Positions 33,251 through 43,341 of a stretch of 64,000 nucleotides of DNA are shown piece after piece. Position 1 is the first letter of the stretch. Every line of letters starts with the position of its first letter. This stretch comes from Alentia gelatinosa. Lineage: Eukaryota; Annelida; Polychaeta; Phyllodocida; Polynoidae. Location: NCBI GenBank assembly GCA_950022655.1, contig OX465583.1, positions 12,299,298 to 12,363,297 on the forward strand, written 5' to 3'. A model generated the notes under the pieces. It saw only the letters and a list, made by a program, of their open reading frames with translations, searched no databases and was not told the DNA's origin. The translations under genes and the position numbers were made by a program.

Positions 33251-33699
33251 TGCACACAAATATATTTTTTTCATGTTTTTGAGGGCCCTCATATATTTTT
33301 TGTTTCATATTCCTTCATTCAAATATAACGAAAACGTTAAGATAACACGAGTGGTGATATTCATACCCGGTATATATTATGTCTCTGCATATTTTTTTAT
33401 CAATACGCATGGAAAATAAAAGTTATATATTTTGGACAACAAATATATCACGTTTTATGACAACCGTTACTGTATGATTACTTGTTAGGTGATTTAACGC
33501 TCCAGTAATTCTCAGAATGTGTTTATCAGTCCTGTTTTAAATGTAAAACTGAACCATATGGCGATGACATTTATGCCAGCACTGTGTTCCGGACTTTTGT
33601 ACGTTGCCCTTTGCCTTCAATAATGAGGCTACTCGAAATAACCTTTAAAATTTAACGTCAATTGTAAAACGTATTTATTCAGAAATATTATTTTTAAAG
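33251..33699. other. Noncoding AT-rich DNA
   Basis: Nothing recognised. Confidence 0.4.
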
Positions 33700-34170
33700 T
33701 AAAGGCATGAAGGAGATCCTTTATCATAAAAGACATATCGGACAAACTGGCTTGAAAATTAAACCCATGTTTTTTTCCTGAAAATGATCTCAAAGTGTTG
33801 TTGAACACATAGCTTACTTTAAAATCGGAGGTCAGCACGATAGTTTTTGATTTAGAGATCAATATCATGTTCATTTTCTAAACGAATATATAGAAATTCC
33901 AAAAAGTTGTTTTTCACATAGCAAAACCCATGTCATTTTCCTCAAACTGTCACAGAATATAATAGATTTGTAGTGCAAATGTACTACGTATTTAAGTTTT
34001 AAAATTCACAGGTCATCTTCTTTGATTTTGAAAGAATTGAAGAAGACCATATTTTTAGTAGATTTCTTATATAAATCAAGCCAATGAAAATTGGCATGAT
34101 TTACCTATTTAAGATTGGGTAAACTGGACAAAACGTTTAATTTACTCATATAGAATTAGAATGAATCCCA
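33700..34170 (-). repeat. Dispersed repeat family 1, copy a (reverse)
   Basis: Reverse-strand match to 35640-36005 and 60935-61360. Shared boxes include CCCATGTCATTTTCCTCAAA, TTGATTTAGAGA and GACATATCGGACAA. The family appears to be an old interspersed element of about 400-450 bp with no protein frame. Confidence 0.65.
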
Positions 34171-34709
34171 AGGAACCAGATTTGACTGATAATTGACAAT
34201 ATTTGAAAAGTACCAGGTTGCGCCACTGTGAATTCTAGGATATCCCTTTGAAGAAGATTTGAAATAGATCACATGTAGTGGATTATTCTATGTTTCAATG
34301 AGTAGAGCTAAAACCTACTTATGAGATCATATATATATCCCTACATAGCAGTTGGGACTTTATTTATTCAACCACGGTGGAAGGACTTGGCTTAGCTTTT
34401 AATAATGTTAACACAAATGACACCCCCTCGTTTGGAATTGCTGTTCAGGTCGGCGTTTTATGTGTGATCCCCAATCTTATTGGTCGAGATCGATCAAGAA
34501 ATTGCAGATCCATCCATGTTAAGGCGGTCCTCTAGTGTGGCTGGGTGTGTGTTGTCTCAGTTCTCACAATCCTATAAGGTGATTGATGAAAAAAAGATAC
34601 GTCTGAAATTTAAAAAAATGTACATTAAAATATTGCAGCCTACTCCTAAAATGAAGAGCTGTGTGTGGCGAATTACATGTACTTGAAAATGCACTATTAC
34701 TACTTCATC
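34171..34709. other. Noncoding DNA
   Basis: Nothing recognised beyond short AT repeats. Confidence 0.4.
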
Positions 34710-35000
34710 TTTATCTCACCCCGGTAGTTTTCTCCATAGGCTTAACATTGGGAACTCGTACTCCACGGCCGTGAAGTTCGTGTACCCAATACTCAATGGC
34801 TAATTTGGTAATTCATTTCATCAATAATTAATGTTATACGGGGTGAGATAAAATCAGAAACCCACTCGATGAAAATAACTTGGTCTGCACTCCACCTCGT
34901 TTGACCGTAGAGTAATTCACTCAGCTTCGCTTCATGAATTACTCTGCAGTCAAACTCGATGGAGTATGGACCAAACTATTTTCATCTCGTGGGTTTCCTT
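34710..35000 (+). mobile_element. Composite A+B palindrome element, copy 8
   Basis: Module A 34710-34853 (TTTATCTCACCCC to GGGGTGAGATAAA, box CATAGGCTTAACATTGGGAA). Module B 34855-35000 is a palindrome with its own arms (GATGAAAATA, TTTGGTCCA-type and GTTTGAC boxes) and tip CACTCAGCTTCGCTTCATGA. Confidence 0.8.
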
Positions 35001-35177
35001 CTAAATACCTCTATTTACTGGAATATCCACAAGCTTCCATCCGAAAAGGAACAGGTTCATTCTAGACCAGAAAGGTGTTTTAATACTAAGAATGAAAATG
35101 ACAGTAAGACTTCGATTAGGACCTACCACAGAAAACCAACTAATATATTCATGAATATCAGTCCCGTTTTTTTAAAA

Positions 35178-35295
35178 CATGGTCGTCAGAAATCCAAAAC
35201 ATCGAAGTTTGCATCTTATTATTACCCCTTTCGTATGAAAAGACATTTTCTTATGTACGATCAATTTAACATAGCAACGGGTCGACAAAATGCTT
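35178..35295 (+). repeat. Dispersed repeat family 3, copy a
   Basis: Diverged match to 37512-37625: boxes TCGAAGTTT, CATCTTAT, GACATTTT and CATAGCAA-GGT in the same order and spacing. Confidence 0.5.
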
Positions 35296-35639
35296 TTATG
35301 ACACCAATAGTCGGTCCAATAGCCGGAGCATTTACTGACTTGATTGTGTTCACAGCTCATAACAGGGGAAAAGGGATGGGAGTGGAGTGTAATATTGACT
35401 TTATCTCCCTTCATCTGGTTGTCAATGTGTAGCTTATTATAGACCCTTAAACATGTGTGTGCGACCATTCATAGCGAGAAATGTCAGTGTCCACTCTTAT
35501 TCACCTCTTATGCAACACATGGCTTACTTACATAACAATACACATCAATAACCCCGATTAGCATCATGTATTTTCATCAGCCAATCTCCATTCTGTCACT
35601 GCCTCAGGTGTGTTTGTCAGAATAGAAACAAATGCATAT

Positions 35640-36005
35640 AAAATAGGCCAATTTACATTTGCTTCTGTTACATAGGAAATGTGATGAAAATTATGGTTTT
35701 CCTCAATTCCTTCAAAACCAAGGACGGTAACCTATGATTTCTGAAAGCTTAATAAGTAGTACTATACATGTATTATATTCTGTGAAAGTTTGAAGAAAAT
35801 GACATGGGTTTTACTATGTGAAAAACAACTATTTAGAATTTCCATTTATTCTATTATGAAATTATCATAATACTGCTCTCTAAATCAAAAACTAGCACGG
35901 TGTCCCCCGATTTCTAAGTAAGATAGGTATGTTCTACAACACCTACAGGAAAGTGACACGGGTTTTCATTTTCAAGCTGAATTGTCCGATATGCCTTTAA
36001 AGAAA
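35640..36005 (+). repeat. Dispersed repeat family 1, copy b
   Basis: Forward copy: GTGAAAGTTTGAAGAAAATG, ACATGGGTTTTACTATG and TAAATCAAAAACTAGCACGG are shared with the copies at 33.7 kb (reverse) and 61 kb (forward). Confidence 0.65.
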
Positions 36006-36142
36006 TATTTATATAAAAAAGAGAAGCAGCTATATAAGTGAATGGAAGCTATGTACACAGATGAAATCAGAACAATTTTATAAATGCATAAAATAAGGAC
36101 ATCTCGATATACCAATTAAAGCTTTCCAAGTATGATTCAATC

Positions 36143-36396
36143 AAGGATGACAGTTTTCCACTTTTCCATGGAAATCCACCTTTTTCATTTCCAGTTCAAG
36201 GATTTATTTCTCTTGTGTAAAACAAAGAAATTGAGCCTCATTCATACTAATAATACAGTGATTTGAACCTCCCCCACACACCCTCAGCCCATTCCTTGGC
36301 AACAGGGATGTATTTTCTATGTTTTCTCAGTCTCTCTGAGGCTGCAAATTCCACTTAGAAAAATTCTTCCACTTTTAATCCTGACTGCAACTGAGA
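36143..36396. repeat. Inverted-end repeat, copy a (GATGWCAGTT ends)
   Basis: Begins GATGACAGTTTTCCACTTTT and ends near CAACTGAGATGCC, the inverse of its start. A shorter relative is at 54271-54408, and an end-like fragment lies near 39290-39315. Confidence 0.5.
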
Positions 36397-36431
36397 TGCC
36401 TGTTCAATTTAAATACATATGTATATATTAT

Positions 36432-36798
36432 CGTAAAACCGGATGAGTTTTGGCTCCAGATATCACTCGGCTCCGCCTCGTGATCACTACGCCCAACTCC
36501 AGTCGTCGCATACGGGAGCCCAGATTAAAACGAATAAGGTTTTGATTTTATCCTACCCCCTGTGAACGATGTTTTTATGTGAGGATGATAACAAAAAACA
36601 CGATAAATCTTTCTGAAGTTCTCCATATAGCTCTCCTTGCTGCTCTGAAGGCGCTTGGAACTACTTTCAGCTGCTGATCTCTTATTGGTCCATTTTTTGT
36701 ACGCTCCTAGGAGCAATTTTTTATCCGTATGCGACATACGGCTGCATACGGAAAGTCAATGTTAAGCCTATGGGATTTTATATTAGGGGTAGGATAAA
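36432..36798 (-). mobile_element. Composite A+B palindrome element, copy 9 (reverse)
   Basis: Module B 36432-36540 shares arm boxes with copy 1 (AACTCCAGTCGTCG, CGGGAGCC, AAAACGAATAAGG) but its left arm has an internal deletion, so pairing is partial. Tip CACTCGGCTCCGCCTCGTGA. Module A 36546-36798 runs from TTTTATCCTACCCC to GGGGTAGGATAAA. Confidence 0.8.
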
Positions 36799-37176
36799 TA
36801 TATATATATAACATGAGAGGTAGATCAGTTTCATATTCATAATATCCTATTTTGATGGTTTCTTTTAGTTCAGCTGATGGAGTTCCTGGAGCACCGAGGT
36901 AGTTGGGTTAGGTTTCTGCTGTCACTGTTAACTAAGACAGAAATGATAGCTTGAGCAGCTCACGAATGTGAACCATGTAATTTTCAGGGCGAAATCCACG
37001 TTGCCATTAATATGCCCTTCCCATTACATGGTAGCCATCTCTCAGAAATAGAAATAAAATAAGATGAGGCAGCGGCCAATATGACGAGATTGGAGTTACT
37101 AGCTGCTCCGACTCCTGTGACAGTGCTTTATAACTTGGTTAAATACGACCCGACAGGAAAGGTCTGCGCAGCTCAA
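36799..37176. other. Noncoding DNA
   Basis: Nothing recognised. Confidence 0.4.
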
Positions 37177-37514
37177 GGCCAATTCCCACTAGGCGATTTC
37201 TGCCCCCAATACTACTGCCGGGCATAATCGCCGGGAAACGGCAGTCGCACAGCAGGTAGGAGGACATAGTCGGTGACTATGCCCTGATATATTTCAAACA
37301 TGTTTGAAATTGAATCGCAAGAGACTGGTGTCCTTTTAAGAGAGAATCCAGTCGCCAACTCAAGCCCGAACAACGGGGGATAGGGCAATAGTTGCGGACA
37401 ATTTTGCCATTTTGTGTTCCCACTTGGCGACTCATGAAAGTCCTAGAAATTTCAACTGATAGTCGGCGATGGGTGCCCTATAAATGCCCCTAAATCGCTT
37501 AGTGGGAAACGCGG
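37177..37514. mobile_element. MITE with GGCCAATTCCCACTAGGCGA-type ends
   Basis: Left end GGCCAATTCCCACTAGGCGA, right end TCGCTTAGTGGGAAACGCGG, near-inverse. The terminal layout (GGCC, then TCCCAC, then GGCGATT) resembles the other Harbinger-like MITEs in this window. Edges and target duplication are uncertain. Confidence 0.6.
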
Positions 37515-37625
37515 TCATCAAAAACTCGGAGACATCAGTCGAAGTTTTCATCTTATAATTTCTAATGGGGGGACATTTTGTTATTCATGATCAGTTATAC
37601 ATAGCAATAGGTTGATAAAAGTTTG
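37515..37625 (+). repeat. Dispersed repeat family 3, copy b
   Basis: Diverged partner of 35178-35295. It directly abuts the MITE's right end. Confidence 0.45.
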
Positions 37626-37689
37626 AATTTATTGCCTTCTAAAAACTCAAATATACGATTTTTCAGTTATCGCCTTTTAAGACTGTCCT

Positions 37690-37990
37690 TCATAAAGTCT
37701 GATCACGTTAGGTAACGAAAATGTAACAAAGACCACCAGAAAACCAAATTTTCTATCGTTCTTAGATTTAAAGACACCTCCCTGGGGCCTTCTGAATAAT
37801 TTAAGTTTGTACATGAAGACCCATTTCTGTAGTCCAACGGGACCCAAGGGATGATGTGGGTCAACTTTATTCAACATTTAGAACTGATTTCCCATCGGCT
37901 AGGGCTGTCTTAGCGAACGAGCTTGAATTTTATTAAACGATAACCCAAGTCTCCTTTTACCCTGCACTTTCAAAGGCATATGTTATTCAA
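37690..37990 (-). repeat. Dispersed repeat family 2, copy b (reverse)
   Basis: Contains the reverse-strand forms of the GGTTATCGTTTAAT and GTTGAATAAAGTTGACCCA boxes shared with 25858-26045 and 61366-61500. Also contains a forward TACATGAAGACCC box. Confidence 0.5.
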
Positions 37991-38549
37991 CAGACCCTAG
38001 CTGCTTCTTCATGTAATATTTTCCACCTTAGAACATCTGCTTTTATTTTCAAATGTCGAGGCCTTTTCTCTAGATATCGATGAAATGCACATAGATCTAT
38101 GTATTTTTCATTATTTCATATATTTTAATGAAATATTTTGTAAAAACAACCTGCTGATATCATCTGGTACATGTACTTACTCGCAATTTGCGATCTTTTC
38201 CCTGATATATGCTAGAGATTTTCTACCGAATATATCGCAAGGGTTGGTCTCACAGAGGAATATGGGTCATGTAGACCGCCACCTTAGTGTTTCTAGAAGC
38301 GAGTGGAAGTGGTAATGGAAACCTCTTGTAATATTGTTTATCGAAATGGGATAACACCGAGAGACCTACACATGTTTTTTCCATCTAGTCTGGTAAACAC
38401 TGTTTCAATATTTTCACGACTGTAGCCACCATCTGTAATGTTGTTTGCTGTGTTACATTACACTAGGACACTATACATCATGTTTGAAATATGTCACTAC
38501 ACACATACACTATACCCAGTATTAATACATATTCTACATCGATATTTTA

Positions 38550-38993
38550 AGGCCAATGCCCATCTACCGATTTCGGAACATTTATGTACCTTTGCCGGCG
38601 ACAAACATATGGTAATTTGTCTCAGCCAAGGCATCCTAACGGAGTCAGCCGTATTCGGTAGATGTAGGACAGCTAGGCAAGGGTGAGCCACCGATTAGTG
38701 GACCACCTCCTTTAGACGTCCTTCTGTTGCCGACAAGTTGTGGTTTCTATGTTCCAAAATCGATGGCGAAAAGTTTATCAACATGTTGATAAATCTAGTT
38801 ACCTGGGTGCATAATCGTATATCTGTCGGTAAGTGTAGACTGATCTGCTTAGGACTAATACCCACCACCCCCTCTCCTCAATGGCCGCCGGTCGAGCAAG
38901 GGGTTACATAATTTGCCTGCGATAAGTTGACCGACTCCAATACGATTTTGGAACTAATCGTTCAACCATCGATCGGTAGATAGGCATAGGGCT
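38550..38993 (+). mobile_element. Harbinger-like MITE, copy 1 (TTA target duplication)
   Basis: 444 bp between TTA at 38547-38549 and TTA at 38994-38996. Inverted ends AGGCCAATGCCCATCTACCG and its near-inverse ending GGCATAGGGCT. Interior boxes (GTAGGACAGCTAGGCAAGGG, GACTAATACCCACC, GGTCGAGCAAGGGGTTAC) recur at 57.7 and 63.5 kb. A 3-bp TWA duplication is typical of PIF/Harbinger elements. No transposase. Confidence 0.75.
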
Positions 38994-38996
38994 TTA

Positions 38997-40151
38997 GAAG
39001 ATACATATTGCGAGTTAGATGCAGTTATTGACAAGTATTGCATATTGCAGGGATGCCTGTTCTCGATGTATCCATTGAGGTTTTTCATTGTCACGCTGAA
39101 TAATATTTTTCCTTGTGTACTATTGAAACACCAACGTCTAAATTACCCAATTCAGCCACAGCCCATGATCCCCCACTGAACCTTCCCACTGACCCATGTA
39201 AAAACGTCAGCTTTCCCTTGGTCCCTTGATTCACCACTGCAATGCGTATGCAAAGTTTGAACCCTGTATTGCAATAAGAAATATTTCACCGTCTGTTTTT
39301 TCTGACTTCAACTGACATCCCTAATGTTGTACACCGCTAATATGAAAATCAGCTATTCCTACACTTTATATTTACATTATTGTATTTGACGTGTCAACCA
39401 AGTTTCAATGTAAAACCTAGGGAATGGGAGAAAAGGAGATTTTCCAAAATTTGGTAATCCTTTTAGATTGGGGGAAGAGACCCAGGGGAAATCTTGAAAT
39501 GACTGTTGCGTTATGATACCAAGCTGAGCTCGTGTTCGTACCCTACAGTGACTGTTTGCGTGACCCCGGCCAGCCCGAGGTCACGATACGGAAGTCTAGG
39601 TTACCCTGCATACCGGGGTGAGGGATAAAACATTTTAGAGATCCCGGATACAGGGGTGCCAGTTTGTAGGATTTTGCCTACATGTGGGATTTTCATTTTA
39701 GTCTCAAAGAGATGAAAGTTTTAAAAAAATTGTATGTTTTGAAAACAAATAGACTCTAGGTTCCCTAAAATATAAATCTTAGATAAAATTGTTCTGTTAT
39801 ATATCAGACAATTAAAACCAGCTGACTTGTATACCAGCTTATGCCAAAGGCCATTTTATTGGCACTGTGATAAATGCTTGACAAAATCCCTTGCTGTAAT
39901 TTAAAAGAGTCAATAAAGAAATGATTGGGGGAAAAAATCTGAATTCAACAACCCCCAGCACACTCAGTTAGAGGGCCTATGGATCCCAGTCCTCCAACCT
40001 AGAGCTGTAGGATGGTGGGATTCCTGTAGGAAATGCTCCTACGGATAAGGGCAGACTAGAATACTGACATCTGATTGGCTTAAAATATGTCATGTGAGAA
40101 TAGAGGTATCAAAGCATTACCAAGTCTCATACACCATGTGCGTGATACTTA
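38997..40151. other. Noncoding DNA
   Basis: No supported gene. A short imperfect palindrome around 39555-39587 (GTGACCCCGGCC and GGTCAC) may be a decayed relative of the palindrome at 55.3 kb. Confidence 0.4.
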
Positions 40152-40550
40152 GTAGAAACCAAACGAGAGTTAGCCTTGACAATGTTTATGCCATGATGGG
40201 CAGGTCGTGTATTACTACACAAGGCGTTAGCCGAGTGTAGTGAGTAGCAGACCTGACCAGAGTGGTATAAACATTGAGAAGGATAACTTGAGTTCGGTTT
40301 CATATTTATCCTACCCCATCTCACCTATACACAGAAAATTTTCTAATTATCCATGTTAGTAGCATGTTGACACTCATCGGAGGATGGCCGCGTTTATCAA
40401 TACTGCTGGATCTACTTTCGTTATCTCGTCCCTGATTGGTCATTCTTTTTTATTCACCTCGGTGCATAAATAACACTTCATTCAACACTCCGTCAAATAC
40501 AATGAGTCAGTGTTAAACCTATGGCGTCTTTTATTAGGGGTAGGATAAAA
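40152..40550 (-). mobile_element. Composite A+B palindrome element, copy 10 (reverse)
   Basis: Module B 40152-40302 is the same palindrome as copy 2 (GTAGAAACCAAACGAGAGTT at the outer edge, tip CAAGGCGTTAGCCGAGTG). Module A 40304-40550 (ATTTATCCTACCCC to GGGGTAGGATAAAA) is also colinear with copy 2, including GCACCGAGGTG inverted as CACCTCGGTGC. Both modules moved or were copied together. Confidence 0.85.
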
Positions 40551-40880
40551 AGGCTGGCATCCCTGCGGGTAATAACATATACCCGGTCACGGTAGAGTGC
40601 TCGTCAAGTGAAGGGTAAACCTTATATACTCAAAGTACTTAAGGGGAAACAGGAAAATGATTCCGGGACTGTTGATGAACGTTCGGTTGTTATTTTTTTG
40701 CTTATCCTTTTAAAGGAAACGGATGACTGGGGTGTAGAATTTTGCATGGAGGATGGTCGGCAGATGAATACCTTCTGAAAGGGGAATATTCCCCATTATG
40801 CCAAGCATGCAATGTACCCATTACTATTCAGCATGTCCTGCTGAACTGTCAAAGGGTACTTCTATAGAACGTCACAACCG

Positions 40881-40993
40881 TGCTGGACAAGCTGCAAAAC
40901 TAGATGATAATTTACGATTTGTACGGAATGAGGCGTTTTCGCCGAGCTCCGTACAAATCGTAAATTATTATCGAGTTTTGTGGCTTGTACAAG
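40881..40993. repeat. Palindrome with composite-type tip but no module A
   Basis: Arms of about 45 bp (ATAATTTACGATTTGTACGG, AAAACT) around the tip GAGGCGTTTTCGCCGAG, a variant of the shared tip. No TATCCTACCCC or TATCTCACCCC ends were found on either side. Confidence 0.8.
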
Positions 40994-41329
40994 TATGGTA
41001 GGTCGTTCTATATTTACTATTTAAATTAGGAAAAATCATTAATTCATTTTGGCCTAACAACTGATATTCCGTACGGTATTCCGTACAGTATTTTTACGTC
41101 AAATGACGAAACGGTGCATATTTACAGTATATACTGCATGGGTATATAGTACCAGGAAATAGAAGAAAGTACTTGAAAATAGTAACAACATGAGAATGTT
41201 GTTTAAACTATTCCAAAGAAAGATATCATCAGGTTTTTGAAAGAGACAAGTCTTTTTAATTGTTTATGAAATATTCGAAAAGATTAAAAATAATTGACTG
41301 AAATAAGTCTAGGTAAGCGATATACCATC
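40994..41329. other. Noncoding DNA
   Basis: Nothing recognised. Confidence 0.4.
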
Positions 41330-41372
41330 AGTGTCCCCTGGGATGTTAAACCACAAACAAACAAATAAACCT
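41330..41372 (+). repeat. SINE/LINE 3'-tail remnant
   Basis: GGGATGTTAAACCACAAACA followed by AAAC/AAAT units matches the tails of the SINEs at 24.9 kb and 46.5 kb. The body is absent. Confidence 0.5.
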
Positions 41373-42257
41373 TACATAATGTGTTGAGGGCCAGACCAAT
41401 AGGATGCATTACCATAATGTAGGATACCAGATTTTAATACTTTCTTTCCAATTTGGTGTCTTTGTAGTACTAGGTTAGGGAATTATGACTTCCAATCGAC
41501 TGGAGTTATTCTAGAGTTGTGTGTTGAAGGATTTGTTTAAGGGAATATAATCAAATGCTCTTTATTTTCCTAATATGGTACTACTGCATGTGTCCTTTGA
41601 TCGTTTTCTGTTTCCTTGTTAATCAAGGGGTCCTTATCCTTATTTTTTCCCGCCTGTATTTTAATCTGATAAAGAACTGTCTGACTATATTAATTAGGTG
41701 TACTAAGACTTTTGGGAAATTGTTTCAGGCTTCCTTATCTATACATGTTAAGAAAGGATTTTTCAAATGGAAGAGATTTGTCATTTTCCATACCTTTTGT
41801 GAAATAAACGCTGCTTATCAAAAATAGAAAATTCGAAGTGTTTCTAAAAAGTCTTGAACTCAAATTCAGCCACGGTTATTATACATCTAAAGGTTATAAA
41901 ATCTATGCCATATACGACCATCATTGTTAGATTCTGATATATTTCATTTTCTGCAGCGCAATTCGAGTGACCTGCGTTAGTTATCATCACATGTTTACGT
42001 CGATAGAGAAACAAATTTAGAAGGCTGCTGGGAAGTTTTGACTCGGGTGAGGTTATTCATAGCTACACGGGCCCAGCAAGGGCGGTATACACAGAAATAG
42101 CAAGCTTAGTCAAGTAACAGTACAACACAGTCATGCTATTTCAGATGAAGCGAAACAAGATTATAGAGAAATGAATGATTCACTTTAGATATAACCACTA
42201 AGGTTACTTCATCTAGGTTTCGCTGTGATGGAAATACTATTTAGTTTGACCTTTATA
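41373..42257. other. Noncoding DNA
   Basis: No supported gene. An open frame at 41555-41827 is hydrophobic and T-rich with no motif. Confidence 0.4.
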
Positions 42258-42808
42258 TTTATCTCACCCCTGGTATTTTCCCCCATAGACTTAACATTGG
42301 GAACTCGTATCTAACGCCCATTAGATATATAGGAGAAATATCCAATGGGGGATAATGTCACAAATGTTATCCCATTAGTCAATATTAAGGGTGAGATAAA
42401 TTCAGAAACCCATTCAAGTTTAGGGTCAGAGCTTAATCCCATCTCGTTTGAATCACAAAGTAATTCACGCGGCTTCGCCTTGTGAATTACTATGTGATTC
42501 AAACTCGATGGGATACGGGCTCAGACCCTAAACTTTCATGGGTTTCCTCTATTATCTCACCCCTGTTATTTTTTCACCATAGACTTGGTAACTCGTATTC
42601 AACGCCCATGGAGTATTTTTTAAGATACTCAATGGGGAATGATATCACAAATGTTAACCAATAAGTCAATTATAGGGGTGAGAACAAATTTGAACCACAC
42701 TCGGTCCATAGCCATTGAAAATATGCCATTCATTTTGGTGTGCTACAAAATCTCACTCGGCTTTGCCTCGTGAGATTACTCCGCAACCAAAACTCACGGC
42801 ATATTTTC
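42258..42808 (+). mobile_element. Tandem pair of composite elements (A-B-A-B) from two subfamilies, copy 12
   Basis: Unit 1: A 42258-42400 and B 42403-42549, nearly identical to copy 5 (arms GTTTAGGGTCAGAGC, tip CGGCTTCGCCTTGTGAATTA). Unit 2: A 42552-42687 (ATTATCTCACCCCTG to AGGGGTGAGAACA) and B 42717-42808 with different arms (GAAAATATGCC, TTTTGGT) but tip CACTCGGCTTTGCCTCGTGA. Unit 2 starts three bases after unit 1 ends. Confidence 0.82.
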
Positions 42809-43041
42809 TATATCTATTAATCTCCATGCAGTTCCTTCTAGTACTTGCATATTGGTTTGTGTTAGCACTTCTGCCCCTAAGCATACTTCTGAATAGAACG
42901 ACGTTACACGAACTATCTGAATAGAATTCGGATAAAAATGACTAAGAAATAGCCTCTGGTGTAGGTTACCATTGAAATACGTTTATACTGTAGAGTGAAA
43001 ATATCAAACTCTAACCCATTCTCCCTTTTGTGTACTTCCAG

Positions 43042-43341
43042 GTAGAGCTTGCTGTTTGGCGATAGAACTGACCCTCAATTGGACACTACCTGCAGCTGTG
43101 GATATTCAAATGTGAGGCTGGATATGGTGTAACATTCTGAAGCTCCCACGTTGTCTCGCGAGTTTCTTACTACTGCCAGATGTGTACTCCTACCCATGCA
43201 GTGCGCCAGTGCTGGCACCACATATGCTTTGAGCATATGACCGTCTACAGTGGCCATACAACGAGTCCTCGGAGGTGAATGGACACGTGAATTAGTGTGG
43301 ACTGGGAAGGATTGGAATCGCACTCTGCCGACGGTTTAATC
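43042..43341 (+). other. 5' UTR part of the first coding exon
   Basis: A pyrimidine-rich tract ending TGTACTTCCAG (43041) marks an acceptor. An in-frame TGA at 43288 shows that translation does not enter from upstream in the main frame, so this is noncoding. At least one upstream exon must exist, most plausibly in the GC-rich island at 27-31.5 kb. Confidence 0.6.
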
